From: Halostella salina
GTDB lineage: Archaea > Halobacteriota > Halobacteria > Halobacteriales > Natronoarchaeaceae
NCBI RefSeq assembly: GCF_003675855.1
Contig: NZ_RCIH01000008.1
Location: forward strand, 1 to 64,000
DNA: 64,000 nucleotides
Reading direction: 5' to 3'
Both the position numbers and the translations under genes were made by a program. The notes below the pieces were generated by a model. The model saw nothing but the letters and a program-made list of their open reading frames with translations, did no database searches and was not told the DNA's origin. Shown piece by piece: positions 26,429 to 34,664 of the stretch. The first letter of the stretch is position 1. Every line of letters begins with the position of its first letter.

Positions 26429-27177
26429 CGATACTCGAAACGAACGACCTGACGAAGAAGTACGGGAGCCTCGTCGCCGTCGACGACGTGAACCTCTCGG
26501 TCTCCCGTGGCGAAGTGCGCTCGATCATCGGCCCCAACGGGGCGGGCAAGTCGACGCTGTTCGACCTCATCACCGGCATTCAGGACCCGACGGAGGGGAC
26601 GGTGACGTTCGACGGCGAGGACGTGACCGGCCTGGCGTCCCACGAGATCGCGGGCCGCGGGATGTCGCGCTCGTTCCAGATCACCGACGTGTTCGGGGGC
26701 CTCACCGCTCTGGAGAACGTCCAGGTGGCCGCGCAGGTGAGCGACTCCCGCCGGAGTTCGATGTGGCGCGACGCCGACGGGCTCACCGAGGTCCACGACA
26801 CGGCGATGGGCGTGCTGGAGGACGTCGGCCTCGCCGACCGCCCGCACCAGCGCGCGTCCGACTTCGCCTACGGCGACCGCCGCAAACTGGAGATCGGGCT
26901 GGCCGTCGCCAACGACCCCGAACTGCTCCTGCTGGACGAACCGACCGCGGGGATGGGGTCCGACGACACGCAGGCGACCGTGGAGATGGTCCAGCGACTC
27001 GCCGAGGAACGGGAGTTCACCGTCATGCTCATCGAACACGACCTCGAGATCGTGATGAACGTCTCCGACAGCATCACCGTCCTGCAGGACGGCCGGGTGA
27101 TCGCCGAGGGGCCGCCCGCGAGGATCCAGGCCGACGAGGGCGTTCAGGAGGCGTACCTGGGAGGTGTCTCGGCGTGA
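26425..27177 (+). CDS. Liv-type ABC transporter ATPase, LivG-like
   Basis: 250-residue ATP-binding protein. Walker A is IGPNGAGKSTLFDLITG (about 35-50) and Walker B with catalytic Glu is LLLLDEPTAGM. The signature helix reads DFAYGDRRKLEIGLAVA, where the canonical LSGG is replaced by FAYGD, as is usual in LivG proteins. The C-terminal YLGG ending (AYLGGVSA) is typical too. Its stop overlaps the GTG start of the second ATPase. Confidence 0.92.
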   Translation: MTILETNDLTKKYGSLVAVDDVNLSVSRGEVRSIIGPNGAGKSTLFDLITGIQDPTEGTVTFDGEDVTGLASHEIAGRGMSRSFQITDVFGGLTALENVQVAAQVSDSRRSSMWRDADGLTEVHDTAMGVLEDVGLADRPHQRASDFAYGDRRKLEIGLAVANDPELLLLDEPTAGMGSDDTQATVEMVQRLAEEREFTVMLIEHDLEIVMNVSDSITVLQDGRVIAEGPPARIQADEGVQEAYLGGVSA

Positions 27178-27899
27178 GCGACCCGCTGCTCTCGCTCGAC
27201 GACGTCCACTCCGCGTACGGCGAGAGCCACATCCTCCGGGGCGTCTCGATGGACGTCGGGGAGGGGGAGGTCGTCTCGCTGGTCGGGCGCAACGGCGCGG
27301 GCAAGACGACGACGCTCCGGAGCATCGTCGGCGTCCTCGAACCGTTCGAGGGCACCGTCACGTTCGACGGCGAGGACGTAACGACCCTCCCGGAACACGA
27401 GCGCGTCGCACGGGGGATCCAGTACGTCCCCGAGGACCGGCAGGCGTTTCCGGACCTGACCGTCGAGGAGAACCTGCGGATGGGCGCGCTCAAGGCCGAC
27501 GGCGACGGGATCTACACCATCGACGAGGTGTACGACGTGTTCCCCCGCCTCCGCGAACGCCGGGAGCAGTCCGGCTCGCACCTCTCCGGCGGGGAGCAAC
27601 AGATGCTCGTCATCGCGCGCGCGCTCGTGGGCCGGACGAAGCTCCTCCTGCTCGACGAGCCGACGGAGGGCCTCGCCCCGCAGATCGTCGAGGACGTGTT
27701 GGAGGTGATCGACCGCATCAAAAACGAGGGGGTCACGATCCTGCTCGTCGAGCAGAACGTCCGCGCAGCGATGGCGACGGCCGACCGCCACTACGTCATC
27801 GACAAGGGCGGCATCGTCTTCGAGGGCGACACCGACGCGCTCGAAGCCGACGAGGAGGTCCGGGAGCGCCACCTCGGCGTCGGTGCGGCCGGCGACTGA
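27174..27899 (+). CDS. Liv-type ABC transporter ATPase, LivF-like
   Basis: 241-residue ATP-binding protein starting at the GTG that overlaps the previous stop (GTGA). Walker A is LVGRNGAGKTTTLRSIVG, the signature is SHLSGGEQQMLVIARAL, and Walker B is LLLLDEPTEGLAPQIVE. LivF proteins pair with LivG as a heterodimer to power the permease. The GTG was chosen because the first beta strand (LLSLDDVHSAYG) begins within ten residues and the overlap repeats the coupling seen in the operon. Confidence 0.92.
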   Translation: MSDPLLSLDDVHSAYGESHILRGVSMDVGEGEVVSLVGRNGAGKTTTLRSIVGVLEPFEGTVTFDGEDVTTLPEHERVARGIQYVPEDRQAFPDLTVEENLRMGALKADGDGIYTIDEVYDVFPRLRERREQSGSHLSGGEQQMLVIARALVGRTKLLLLDEPTEGLAPQIVEDVLEVIDRIKNEGVTILLVEQNVRAAMATADRHYVIDKGGIVFEGDTDALEADEEVRERHLGVGAAGD

Positions 27900-27941
27900 C
27901 CCCGCCGCCTTTCGAACCACAACAGCGACACTCCGATCACG

Positions 27942-29339
27942 ATGACAACCGACGACACGAACTTCGACTTTCTGTACGACACGCCGCTGCCCGAGGACCG
28001 CATCGCCACGCACGAACAGCCCCTGTCAGACCACAGCACCGACTGGGGGACGCCCGAAGGCGAGGGCGCGATGCCCGACGCTGTCGTGTGGCCCGTCTCC
28101 ACCGAGGAGGTGGCGGCGGTGCTCGCGGGGGCGAACGAGCGCGGCGTCCCGGTGACGCCGTACGCCGCCGGCACGAGCCTCGAAGGCCACGCGGTACCCG
28201 TCGAGGGCGGCATCAGCATGGACATGACGAAGATGGACCAGGTGGTCGAGGTCAGACCCGAGGACTTCCAGATCGACGTCCAGCCCGGGGCGCTCGGCTC
28301 GGCCGTCGACGACGCCGCGGGCGACCACGGGCTCTTCTTCCCGCCGTTGCCCTCGTCGGGCAAGATCTCGACGATCGGCGGCATGATCGCCAATGACGCG
28401 AGCGGGATGCAGACGGTGAAGTACGGCGAGATCCACGACTGGGTGCTCCGGCTGGAGGCGGTTCTCGCCGACGGGACGGTGATAGAGACCGGCAGCAGGG
28501 CGACGAAGACCTCCGCCGGCTACAACCTGATGGACCTGCTCGTCGGCAGCGAGGGGACGCTGGCGGTCGTCACGGGGGCGACGCTGGAACTGGCGGGGAT
28601 CCCCGACCAGATCCGCGGCGGCCGGATCATCTTCGAGGACCGGACGGACGCCTCCGCGGCCATCTCCGACGTGGTCCAGTGGGGCGTCGACGTGGCGAAG
28701 ATCGAACTGATCGACGAACTGAGCGCGTCGATGGCGAACCGCTACCTCGACGCCGACCTGCCCGACGCCCCGATGGCCTTCGTCGAGTTCCACCGGAACC
28801 ACGACGTGGAGACCGAGATAGAGTTCTGCGAATCGATCGTTGCGGAGTACGACCCCGTCGACGTCGACATCGGACGGTCGGGCCGCGAGATGGACGAGAT
28901 GTGGGAAGTCCGCGAGGAGATGGCGACGGCGCTGAAGCAGTACGACCCCGACCTGGAGATGCTCACGTCCGGCGACGTGACCGTTCCGATAAGCAAGTAC
29001 GCCGACCTCGTCGAGCACATCTCGACGCTGGAGGCCGAACACGACCTCGAGATCCCCTCCTTCGGGCACGCCGGGGACGGGAACATCCACTACACCGTCA
29101 TGGTCCGGAAGGACGACGAGGAGCATCGGGCGCTCGGGAAGCGCGTCGACGAGGAGATCGTGCGCCACGCGATCGATCTCGACGGCACGTCGACGGGCGA
29201 ACACGGCGTCGGCATGGGGAAACAGCAGTACCTCCCCGACGAGTACACCGAGGGCACCGTCGACGCGATGCGGGCGGTCAAGGCGGCGCTGGACCCCAAC
29301 GGGATCCTCAACCCCGGCAAGGTGTTCCCGTCGGAGTAG
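27942..29339 (+). CDS. FAD-linked 2-hydroxyacid oxidase, GlcD/D-lactate dehydrogenase type
   Basis: 465-residue flavoprotein of the VAO/PCMH family. The FAD-binding domain shows VTPYAAGTSLEGHAVPVEGG, PGALGSAVDDAAGDHGLFFPP and TIGGMIANDASGMQTVKYG. The C-terminal FAD-oxidase domain ends with SFGHAGDGNIHYTVMV and TGEHGVGMGKQQYL, characteristic of D-lactate/glycolate dehydrogenases. It has no fused Fe-S domain. It sits 42 bp after livF, in line with the lut and liv genes, suggesting one hydroxyacid uptake-and-oxidation block. Whether lactate, glycolate or another acid is used is open. Confidence 0.9.
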   Translation: MTTDDTNFDFLYDTPLPEDRIATHEQPLSDHSTDWGTPEGEGAMPDAVVWPVSTEEVAAVLAGANERGVPVTPYAAGTSLEGHAVPVEGGISMDMTKMDQVVEVRPEDFQIDVQPGALGSAVDDAAGDHGLFFPPLPSSGKISTIGGMIANDASGMQTVKYGEIHDWVLRLEAVLADGTVIETGSRATKTSAGYNLMDLLVGSEGTLAVVTGATLELAGIPDQIRGGRIIFEDRTDASAAISDVVQWGVDVAKIELIDELSASMANRYLDADLPDAPMAFVEFHRNHDVETEIEFCESIVAEYDPVDVDIGRSGREMDEMWEVREEMATALKQYDPDLEMLTSGDVTVPISKYADLVEHISTLEAEHDLEIPSFGHAGDGNIHYTVMVRKDDEEHRALGKRVDEEIVRHAIDLDGTSTGEHGVGMGKQQYLPDEYTEGTVDAMRAVKAALDPNGILNPGKVFPSE

Positions 29340-29366
29340 CCGGCGGTCGCGCGCTCCCCACTGTCT

Positions 29367-30005
29367 TCAGGTGAACAGATCCGCGAACAGCGACGCCTGC
29401 GCCCGCCGGAGTCGTTCGAGGAAGGCCGACTTGCTGATCCCGATGGCCGCCGCCACGTCCCCGGCGTCGGCCTCCCGCGGGACCGCGAAGTAGCCCATCC
29501 GGACGGCGACCTGGACGCTCTCCAGCTGTGCCGGCGTCAGGTCCCACCGCTGTGCGACCGGCTCGTCGTCCTCCGTCCGGAGCGGGTAGACGCGTTCGAG
29601 GTGGACGCCGACCGTCTCGCCGGCGCGCTCCATCACACCCTTGAGCACGTCGTGACCGACGACGGCCCCCGTCAGCAGCGCCTCGCCCGAGCGGTACTGG
29701 ATCGACTCCACGAGCAGGCCGACGCTGATGAGTTCGTGGACGACGCAGGGGTCCTTCGAGAGACAGCGGAAGTTGTCCCGGTCGTCTGAGCGCGAGCGGT
29801 GGAGATAGCGGATCCGGTCGTCCGCGTCCAGCCGGTCGGAGAGCCGGTCGTCCGCGGTCCCGCTGAACTGGAGGAGGACGTTTCCGTCCCCGCGGAGCTG
29901 TGGCGGCTGGGCGGTGACGACGGTGCCCGTCTCCCGCGTCGCCTCGGCGAGCGGGCAGTCGTCACCCTCGATCCGGAACTCCACCATCAGGCACTCCTCG
30001 ATCAT
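29367..30005 (-). CDS. HTH-10 (bat-type) family transcriptional regulator
   Basis: 212-residue haloarchaeal regulator. The C-terminal HTH-10 domain (about 155-212) reads WDLTPAQLESVQVAVRMGYF and ends with AAAIGISKSAFLERLRRAQ, the standard recognition helix layout. The N-terminal part (1-150) is the ligand-sensing domain usual in these proteins. The ATG at 30005 lies about 25-30 bp after a TATA-like element; an alternative ATG is at 29987. It is divergent from the MaoC gene and close to the paa genes, a plausible regulator of aromatic catabolism. Confidence 0.9.
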   Translation of the reverse strand: MIEECLMVEFRIEGDDCPLAEATRETGTVVTAQPPQLRGDGNVLLQFSGTADDRLSDRLDADDRIRYLHRSRSDDRDNFRCLSKDPCVVHELISVGLLVESIQYRSGEALLTGAVVGHDVLKGVMERAGETVGVHLERVYPLRTEDDEPVAQRWDLTPAQLESVQVAVRMGYFAVPREADAGDVAAAIGISKSAFLERLRRAQASLFADLFT

Positions 30006-30027
30006 TCGTGCCGGTAGAGGAGGCCCG

Positions 30028-30040
30028 AATATTTATAACC
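30028..30040 (-). promoter_or_regulatory. TATA-like element of the HTH-10 gene
   Basis: On the minus strand this reads GGTTATAAATATTC, 25-33 bp before the ATG at 30005. It matches the archaeal TATA-box position for a leaderless message. Confidence 0.55.
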
Positions 30041-30163
30041 TCCACATGTCGTGGGGTTCGTTTTTCCGATAGCGGCCCGCACTGCATCCCTCTCATCCCG
30101 CTGCAGTCCGTCGATTCGCCGCCGGTGAGAAAGCTATTTGTACAACGATAATGATACACAAAC

Positions 30164-30622
30164 GTGCCATACAGCTACGAACCCCATCACTTCGAGGACT
30201 TCGAGGAGGGCGAGGAGTTTCAGAGCGTCGGACGGACCGTCACCGAGGCGGACTTCGTCACTCACTCGATGTTCACCGGGGACTGGACGGAACTGCACAC
30301 GAACAAGGAGTACGCGGAGGACGGGAACTTCGGCGAGCGCGTCGCCCACGGCCCGATGACGTTCTCGCTGGCCACTGGACTCGTCTATCGCTGTGGCTTC
30401 CTCGAGCGGACCGTGCTCGCGTTCCTCGGGATGAACTACATGGACATCCCCAACCCCGTGTTCGTCGACGACACCATCTCGCTCGACATGGAGGTGACGG
30501 ACGTCCGCGAGATCTCCAGCCGCGACGACTCCGGGCTGGTGATCATCGACTCGACGATGACGAACCAGGACGGCGACGTCGTCTTCGAGGGCGACATGAA
30601 GTTCCTCATCCAGAAGGAGTAA
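30164..30622 (+). CDS. MaoC-family (R)-hydratase
   Basis: 152-residue hot-dog-fold protein. The MaoC hydratase signature with the Asp-His pair appears as FTGDWTELHTNKEYAED (Asp, then His in the hydratase-2 motif), followed by RVAHGPMTFSLATGL. Such enzymes hydrate 2-enoyl-CoA or act on oxepin-CoA when fused in PaaZ. Lying at the edge of the paa cluster, it may serve the ring-opening or beta-oxidation part of phenylacetate breakdown; that is inferred from position. The start is a GTG at 30164, since no ATG exists before the first conserved strand. Confidence 0.85.
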   Translation: MPYSYEPHHFEDFEEGEEFQSVGRTVTEADFVTHSMFTGDWTELHTNKEYAEDGNFGERVAHGPMTFSLATGLVYRCGFLERTVLAFLGMNYMDIPNPVFVDDTISLDMEVTDVREISSRDDSGLVIIDSTMTNQDGDVVFEGDMKFLIQKE

Positions 30623-30635
30623 CGCCCCGCCTCGG

Positions 30636-31106
30636 CTACCCGCCGAGCGGCTCGTCGCCCACGAACAGGTGGCCGCCGGCGTCGCGGCCGTCGGCGTAGT
30701 CGTCGTGATACTCCATCAACTGGAACAGCGCGCCCGTCGGGTTCTTCGGCGAGACGAACGCCTCCGCCCAGCCGTCGAACTCGGCGCGGTCGACGACCGT
30801 GACGCCCTCGCTCTCCAGCGCCGCCACCGCGGCGTCCATGTCCGCCACTTCGAGGGTGACGTGGTGAAGTCCCGGTCCCGACTCCGCGAGGAACGCCGTC
30901 AGGAACGACTCGGTGTCGGGGTCGGGCGCGATGAGTTCCAGTCGGGAGGCTTCGCCCAGTACGTACGTCGCCCACGTGAACCCGCGGTCGCTGTGCTCCT
31001 CGTACGCTTTCTCGCAGCCGAGGGCGAACAGCAGCGGCTCGGCGTCGGCGATGGATTCGACCGCGATCCCGACGTGGTCCACCCGCGTTGCGGGCATCTC
31101 CGGCAT
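30636..31106 (-). CDS. VOC protein, methylmalonyl-CoA epimerase-like
   Basis: 156-residue VOC-fold protein. Metal-ligand candidates are His in VDHVGIAVESIADAE, Glu in RLELIAPDPD, His in GLHHVTLEVADMDAA and Glu in FQLMEYHDDY. The spacing follows methylmalonyl-CoA epimerases, though the usual HPK before the last strand is SPK. Epimerases of this type feed propionyl-CoA from branched-chain or odd-chain degradation into succinyl-CoA. The ATG at 31106 is preferred to an upstream GTG. It faces the MaoC gene tail to tail. Confidence 0.75.
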   Translation of the reverse strand: MPEMPATRVDHVGIAVESIADAEPLLFALGCEKAYEEHSDRGFTWATYVLGEASRLELIAPDPDTESFLTAFLAESGPGLHHVTLEVADMDAAVAALESEGVTVVDRAEFDGWAEAFVSPKNPTGALFQLMEYHDDYADGRDAGGHLFVGDEPLGG

Positions 31107-31169
31107 GGCTACCGGTTCGCCGGGCGACACAAAGAGCGTTGTCCCGCTCGCCCCGCAGTACGGGCGGTG

Positions 31170-31724
31170 TCATTCGTCGAACGCCAGCCCGATGCGCTCC
31201 AGGTCCGAGTCCCGGATCCGGTCCGGCTCGGCCTGCAGGTCGGCGAACGGCTCGAACCTCGCCTCGCCGTCATCGAACTCCGCGGTCAGTTCCCCCTCGA
31301 CGTCCGCTCGCCGCACCGCATACGTGAGCAGGTAGAGCGCGGCATCGGGGAACTCGGCGTGGTGGACGGTGAGGAATTCGATGTCGCCGGGGTCGCCGCG
31401 AAGCCCCGTCTCCTCTTCGAGTTCGCGCAGCCCCGCCACCTTCGGGCCCTCGTCGGGTCTTGCGAAGCCGCCCGGCAGGCTCAAGACGCCCTCGTGCTGC
31501 GGTATCGGCTCGTCCAGTACGAGAACGCGCTCGTCGTCGTGGACGACGACGTGGACGCCGGCGACGGGGTTGCGCGACAGGACGAGGTCGCAGTTCGGGC
31601 ACCAGGGGTGTTCGCGCCCCTCCCACTCCCGGCTGCCAAGCGCCGTCCCGCACCGGTGGCAGTGGTCCGGCTCGACGGCGACGGAGTCGATGTCGTCGGG
31701 GTCGATCGGTTCGGTGTCCGCCAT
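31170..31724 (-). CDS. Nudix hydrolase with N-terminal zinc ribbon
   Basis: 184-residue Nudix protein. A zinc ribbon (HCHRCGTALG ... HPWCPNCDLV, residues 22-48) precedes the Nudix domain, as in NudC-like NADH pyrophosphatases. The Nudix box is complete: GGFARPDEGPKVAGLRELEE then ETGL, matching GX5EX7REUXEEXGU. Substrates of such proteins are NAD(H), ADP-ribose or related nucleotides. The ATG at 31724 is used because an upstream GTG lies close to the next promoter. Confidence 0.9.
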   Translation of the reverse strand: MADTEPIDPDDIDSVAVEPDHCHRCGTALGSREWEGREHPWCPNCDLVLSRNPVAGVHVVVHDDERVLVLDEPIPQHEGVLSLPGGFARPDEGPKVAGLRELEEETGLRGDPGDIEFLTVHHAEFPDAALYLLTYAVRRADVEGELTAEFDDGEARFEPFADLQAEPDRIRDSDLERIGLAFDE

Positions 31725-31803
31725 GCCGGTAGTTACCACACCGTAGGGTAGAAAGCGTTGCTACGTCACGAAAAACGTGGCAGAACAGCGGCGGCAGGGC
31801 CGC

Positions 31804-31974
31804 CTACTCGAACTTCTCGAACGGCTGCTCGCAGTCGTTGCAGTAGTGCATCGACCGGCAGAGCGACGGTCCCTTCGGGTGGTCGCGCTCGGTGTTCTCC
31901 GAGCCGCAGTACGGGCACTCCGCGGGGACGTGTTCGCCCTCGGTCTGCACCGACGGGTCGTTGCCCCAGCTCAT
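31804..31974 (-). CDS. PaaD-type zinc-ribbon protein, separate from PaaD
   Basis: 56-residue protein with two Cys pairs (CPYCGSEN and HYCNDC) plus a Cys in SLCRSMH and the C-terminal QPFEKFE typical of the zinc beta-ribbon at the end of bacterial PaaD (PaaJ). In Escherichia coli this is the tail of one PaaD chain; here it is its own gene. It overlaps the upstream PaaD-core gene by 4 bp (ATGA), so the two are made together and may form the whole PaaD as two chains. Confidence 0.82.
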   Translation of the reverse strand: MSWGNDPSVQTEGEHVPAECPYCGSENTERDHPKGPSLCRSMHYCNDCEQPFEKFE

Positions 31975-32408
31975 ACGCTCAGCCCGAACTCCCGCAGGTC
32001 GTCGCGTCCCTGTTCGGTCACCATCTCCAGCGTCCACTCGGGGCTCCACACGAGCTGGAGGTCGGCGTCGTCGACGCCGTCGACCGCCGCGACGGTATCG
32101 GTGACGTTCTCGGTCAGCATGTCCCGCGCGGGACAGCCCGTGTACGTCAGCGTCATCAGCACCGTCACGTCGACGCCGTCGCCGTCGTCGCTCTCCGCCA
32201 CGTCGACGCCGTAGATGAGGCCGAGGTCGACGATGCTGATCGGCATCTCGGGGTCCTCGACGTCGTAGAGGGCGTCCCACACGTCCGCCGCGACGCCCTC
32301 CGCGCCCTCGCCGGTCGCCGGGAGGTCCTCGACGCTCCCGCCCTCGCGGTACTCCGTGTACTGGCAGGGGGTCGGGCCGTCGCCGTCCGTCGGGAGGTCG
32401 CTGCTCAT
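31971..32408 (-). CDS. paaD: phenylacetyl-CoA epoxidase-associated protein PaaD (MIP18/DUF59 core)
   Basis: 145-residue protein of the MIP18 (DUF59) family, which matures Fe-S clusters or assists the phenylacetyl-CoA epoxidase. The core motifs are VWDALYDVEDPEMPISIVDL, TLTYTGCPARDML and VWSPEWTLEM. The N-terminal 45 residues are an acidic low-complexity extension. It lies downstream of paaC with 1 bp between them, in the order A-B-C-D. Its C-terminal zinc ribbon is encoded by the next gene. Confidence 0.9.
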   Translation of the reverse strand: MSSDLPTDGDGPTPCQYTEYREGGSVEDLPATGEGAEGVAADVWDALYDVEDPEMPISIVDLGLIYGVDVAESDDGDGVDVTVLMTLTYTGCPARDMLTENVTDTVAAVDGVDDADLQLVWSPEWTLEMVTEQGRDDLREFGLSV

Positions 32409-32409
32409 C

Positions 32410-33258
32410 TCAGGTGGGGTCCTCCATGAGCTTCGTGGCCTCCTGCCGGCCGAGTTCGTGGTAGGTGCCCGTGAACTCGTCGTGCAGGTCGGGCCAGTCG
32501 GCGGTGTGGTTCCCGTCGCGGCCGACCTGCTCGGGCAGGTCGTCGCGGGTGATCGTCCCCGTCTCCGAGACGGGCACATCCAGCCCGTACCCCTCCAGTT
32601 TCGGGACGACGATCGACAGCCAGTCCTCGCCGAGCGCGTCGAGCGACTCGGTCCGGTACCCTTCCTCGACGATCCGCGCCTCCACGTCGGGGTCGGTCGG
32701 CTCGAACAGCGTCAGCGCGTGGGGCACGAGCCGGTCGACGGCGTTCTGGAGGTTCACCCGCCCTTCATCGTCGTCGGCGAGTCGTTCGAGCCAGTTCTCG
32801 GCGTGTTCCATGTGGAACTCCTCCTCGCTCGATATCTTCCCGACGCGGTCGCGGATGGGGGCGTACGAGGACTCCTCGAGCGCCGCCAGCCGGAGGTCCT
32901 CCGCGACGTCGTACAGATACGTCCGGACGATGGCGTCGGCCCAGTCGCCCTCCTCGAACGGCAGCTCCGTCAGCGTGCTGTGGCGGAACTCGCCGGGGTC
33001 GCGCTCGTACAGCAGGTCCGGCTCGTCGTAGCCGAACCCCCCGAGCAGGTCGTACCAGAGCCGCGCGTGGCCCAGTTCGTCCTGCGCGATGTTCGACAGC
33101 GCGAGGTCGGACTCCAGCGTCGGCGCGCGCACCTGCCACTCCGTGTAGCGCTCGGCGGCGACGAACTCGTCGTCGGCGAGGCGGAAGAGGAGGTGCTCGA
33201 CGGCCTCCCGCTGGTCGGCGTCGAGGTCCTCGGCCGCACCGACCGTCTCGGGAGCCAT
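32410..33258 (-). CDS. paaC: 1,2-phenylacetyl-CoA epoxidase subunit PaaC
   Basis: 282-residue structural, ferritin-like subunit of the phenylacetyl-CoA epoxidase. The helical bundle carries DEFVAAERYTEWQVRAP, IAQDELGHARLWYDLLGG and EEEFHMEHAENWLERL, the last two being the helix motifs of the family. PaaC lacks a competent di-iron site and supports PaaA. Its ATG overlaps the paaB stop by one base. Length is in the usual range for the family. Confidence 0.93.
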   Translation of the reverse strand: MAPETVGAAEDLDADQREAVEHLLFRLADDEFVAAERYTEWQVRAPTLESDLALSNIAQDELGHARLWYDLLGGFGYDEPDLLYERDPGEFRHSTLTELPFEEGDWADAIVRTYLYDVAEDLRLAALEESSYAPIRDRVGKISSEEEFHMEHAENWLERLADDDEGRVNLQNAVDRLVPHALTLFEPTDPDVEARIVEEGYRTESLDALGEDWLSIVVPKLEGYGLDVPVSETGTITRDDLPEQVGRDGNHTADWPDLHDEFTGTYHELGRQEATKLMEDPT

Positions 33259-33572
33259 CAGCTCTCACCCCGCTGGCGTTCGGCCTCGGCCTGCTCGTTC
33301 GTCGACTCCTCGACCTCCTCGGCGGGCGGTTGCACGTCGTAGGCGGTCGCCCAGCGGTAGGACTTGTCGGTCGTCCCGCCGAAGTTCGCGTCCTCCGTGT
33401 CGACCTCGCTGACCTCGGGCTGGGGAACGACCCAGAGGCTGTTGGTCGGCTTCCGGCGGCCGTGCTGGATCTCCGCGAACAGCTTCGCCATCTCGCGGTC
33501 CGGCGCGTGGACGTTCCCGCAGTGGGTGTGGTACTTCCCCGCCTTCTCCTGTCGGAACACTTCCCAGATCAT
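33258..33572 (-). CDS. paaB: 1,2-phenylacetyl-CoA epoxidase subunit PaaB
   Basis: 104-residue small subunit. The conserved N-terminus MIWEVFRQEKAGKYHTHCGN and the segment MAKLFAEIQHGRRKPTNSLW identify it. The C-terminus has an acidic halophilic extension (EEVEESTNEQAEAE). PaaB bridges PaaAC heterodimers in known complexes. It is 4 bp downstream of paaA in a tightly packed operon. Confidence 0.92.
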   Translation of the reverse strand: MIWEVFRQEKAGKYHTHCGNVHAPDREMAKLFAEIQHGRRKPTNSLWVVPQPEVSEVDTEDANFGGTTDKSYRWATAYDVQPPAEEVEESTNEQAEAERQRGES

Positions 33573-33576
33573 GGTT

Positions 33577-34518
33577 TCAGTCGGCCGCCGCGGCGGTGTT
33601 GCCGGCGGTCGGGCCGTCGTCGCCCTCGATGGCGTCGCGAACCCACTCGACGGCCGCCCGAGCGTTGCCCCGGCCCTCGATCTGGCCGATGCCGGGCTCG
33701 TAGTCGTTCTTCGCGATGGTGAAGAACTCGTCCCAGTCCAGGTCGTCCTCCTCGACCTCGAACGTGCCGTCGTCGTTCTCGCGGATGCGCGGCTCGTCGG
33801 GGATCTCCAGGCCGTACTTCCGGGCCTTCGGGAGGTACTGGTTGAGGAACGCGTTCCGGAGTTCGTCGTTGGTCATCGTCTTCAGCCCCACGTCCGCGGC
33901 GAAGTCGTGGTGCGTGGACTTGTCGTCGGTCGGGCCGAAGAACTGGATGATCCGGGGCCACCACTCGTCGAAGGAGTCCTGAAGCATCTCCTGTTCCTTC
34001 TTCGAGCCGGTGGCGAGTTCCTTCATGATGGACTCGCCGTGCTTGACGTGGAACCCCTCCTCGAAGCAGATCTTGTCCATGGCGTGGGCGTACGGCTCCC
34101 AGCTGGACCGCTTGAGCGTCGCCTGCCGGCGCATCGCCGCGCCGTCGACGAAGAAGGCGATCATCGGCACGTCGGCCCACGACTGCAGCGGGTAGTGGAA
34201 GCAGTTGAGGAACTTCCCGTCGCCGTTCGCGAGGTCCTCCAGCATCTCCTCGCGGGTCTTGACGCCCAGCGACTCGGCGGCCCGGTACAGCATCTGGCCG
34301 TGGCCGATCTCGTCCTGCACCTTCGCGCTGAACGCGAGCTTGCGGTCGATGCTCGGCGCTTTGCGGATGAACGGGCGCTCCAGGTACGCGCCCATGATCT
34401 CGCTGTTGGCGTGGAACTCCAGCATCCGGGTTGCGGCCTCGCGGTACTCGCGGGGCAGGTCGTCGTTGGGACTGAACTCCCGCGGTCCCGCGCGTTCTTT
34501 GACTTCCTCGATGTTCAT
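33577..34518 (-). CDS. paaA: 1,2-phenylacetyl-CoA epoxidase catalytic subunit PaaA
   Basis: 313-residue di-iron subunit that epoxidises the ring of phenylacetyl-CoA with O2. Di-iron helices are visible: RMLEFHANSEIMGAYLERP, KVQDEIGHGQMLYRAAESLG (ExxH), DKICFEEGFHVKHGESIMKE (ExxxxxH). It is the first gene of the run A-B-C-D-ribbon. A TTTAAATA element at 34577-34584 lies about 60 bp upstream, so a short leader is likely. No PaaE reductase gene is seen in the window; electrons must come from elsewhere. Confidence 0.93.
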   Translation of the reverse strand: MNIEEVKERAGPREFSPNDDLPREYREAATRMLEFHANSEIMGAYLERPFIRKAPSIDRKLAFSAKVQDEIGHGQMLYRAAESLGVKTREEMLEDLANGDGKFLNCFHYPLQSWADVPMIAFFVDGAAMRRQATLKRSSWEPYAHAMDKICFEEGFHVKHGESIMKELATGSKKEQEMLQDSFDEWWPRIIQFFGPTDDKSTHHDFAADVGLKTMTNDELRNAFLNQYLPKARKYGLEIPDEPRIRENDDGTFEVEEDDLDWDEFFTIAKNDYEPGIGQIEGRGNARAAVEWVRDAIEGDDGPTAGNTAAAAD

Positions 34519-34664
34519 GGTCTATACAGACATTCGGGCTTCCCGTCCATAGTGATTGACCGCCACATGAACGTGCTTTAAATACTGGCCCGATAACGTT
34601 CGCCGCGCCGGTCGAGTCGTCGCCGAACCGTAGCTATTTCACTCCGAGCGACGATGTCGCCGGT

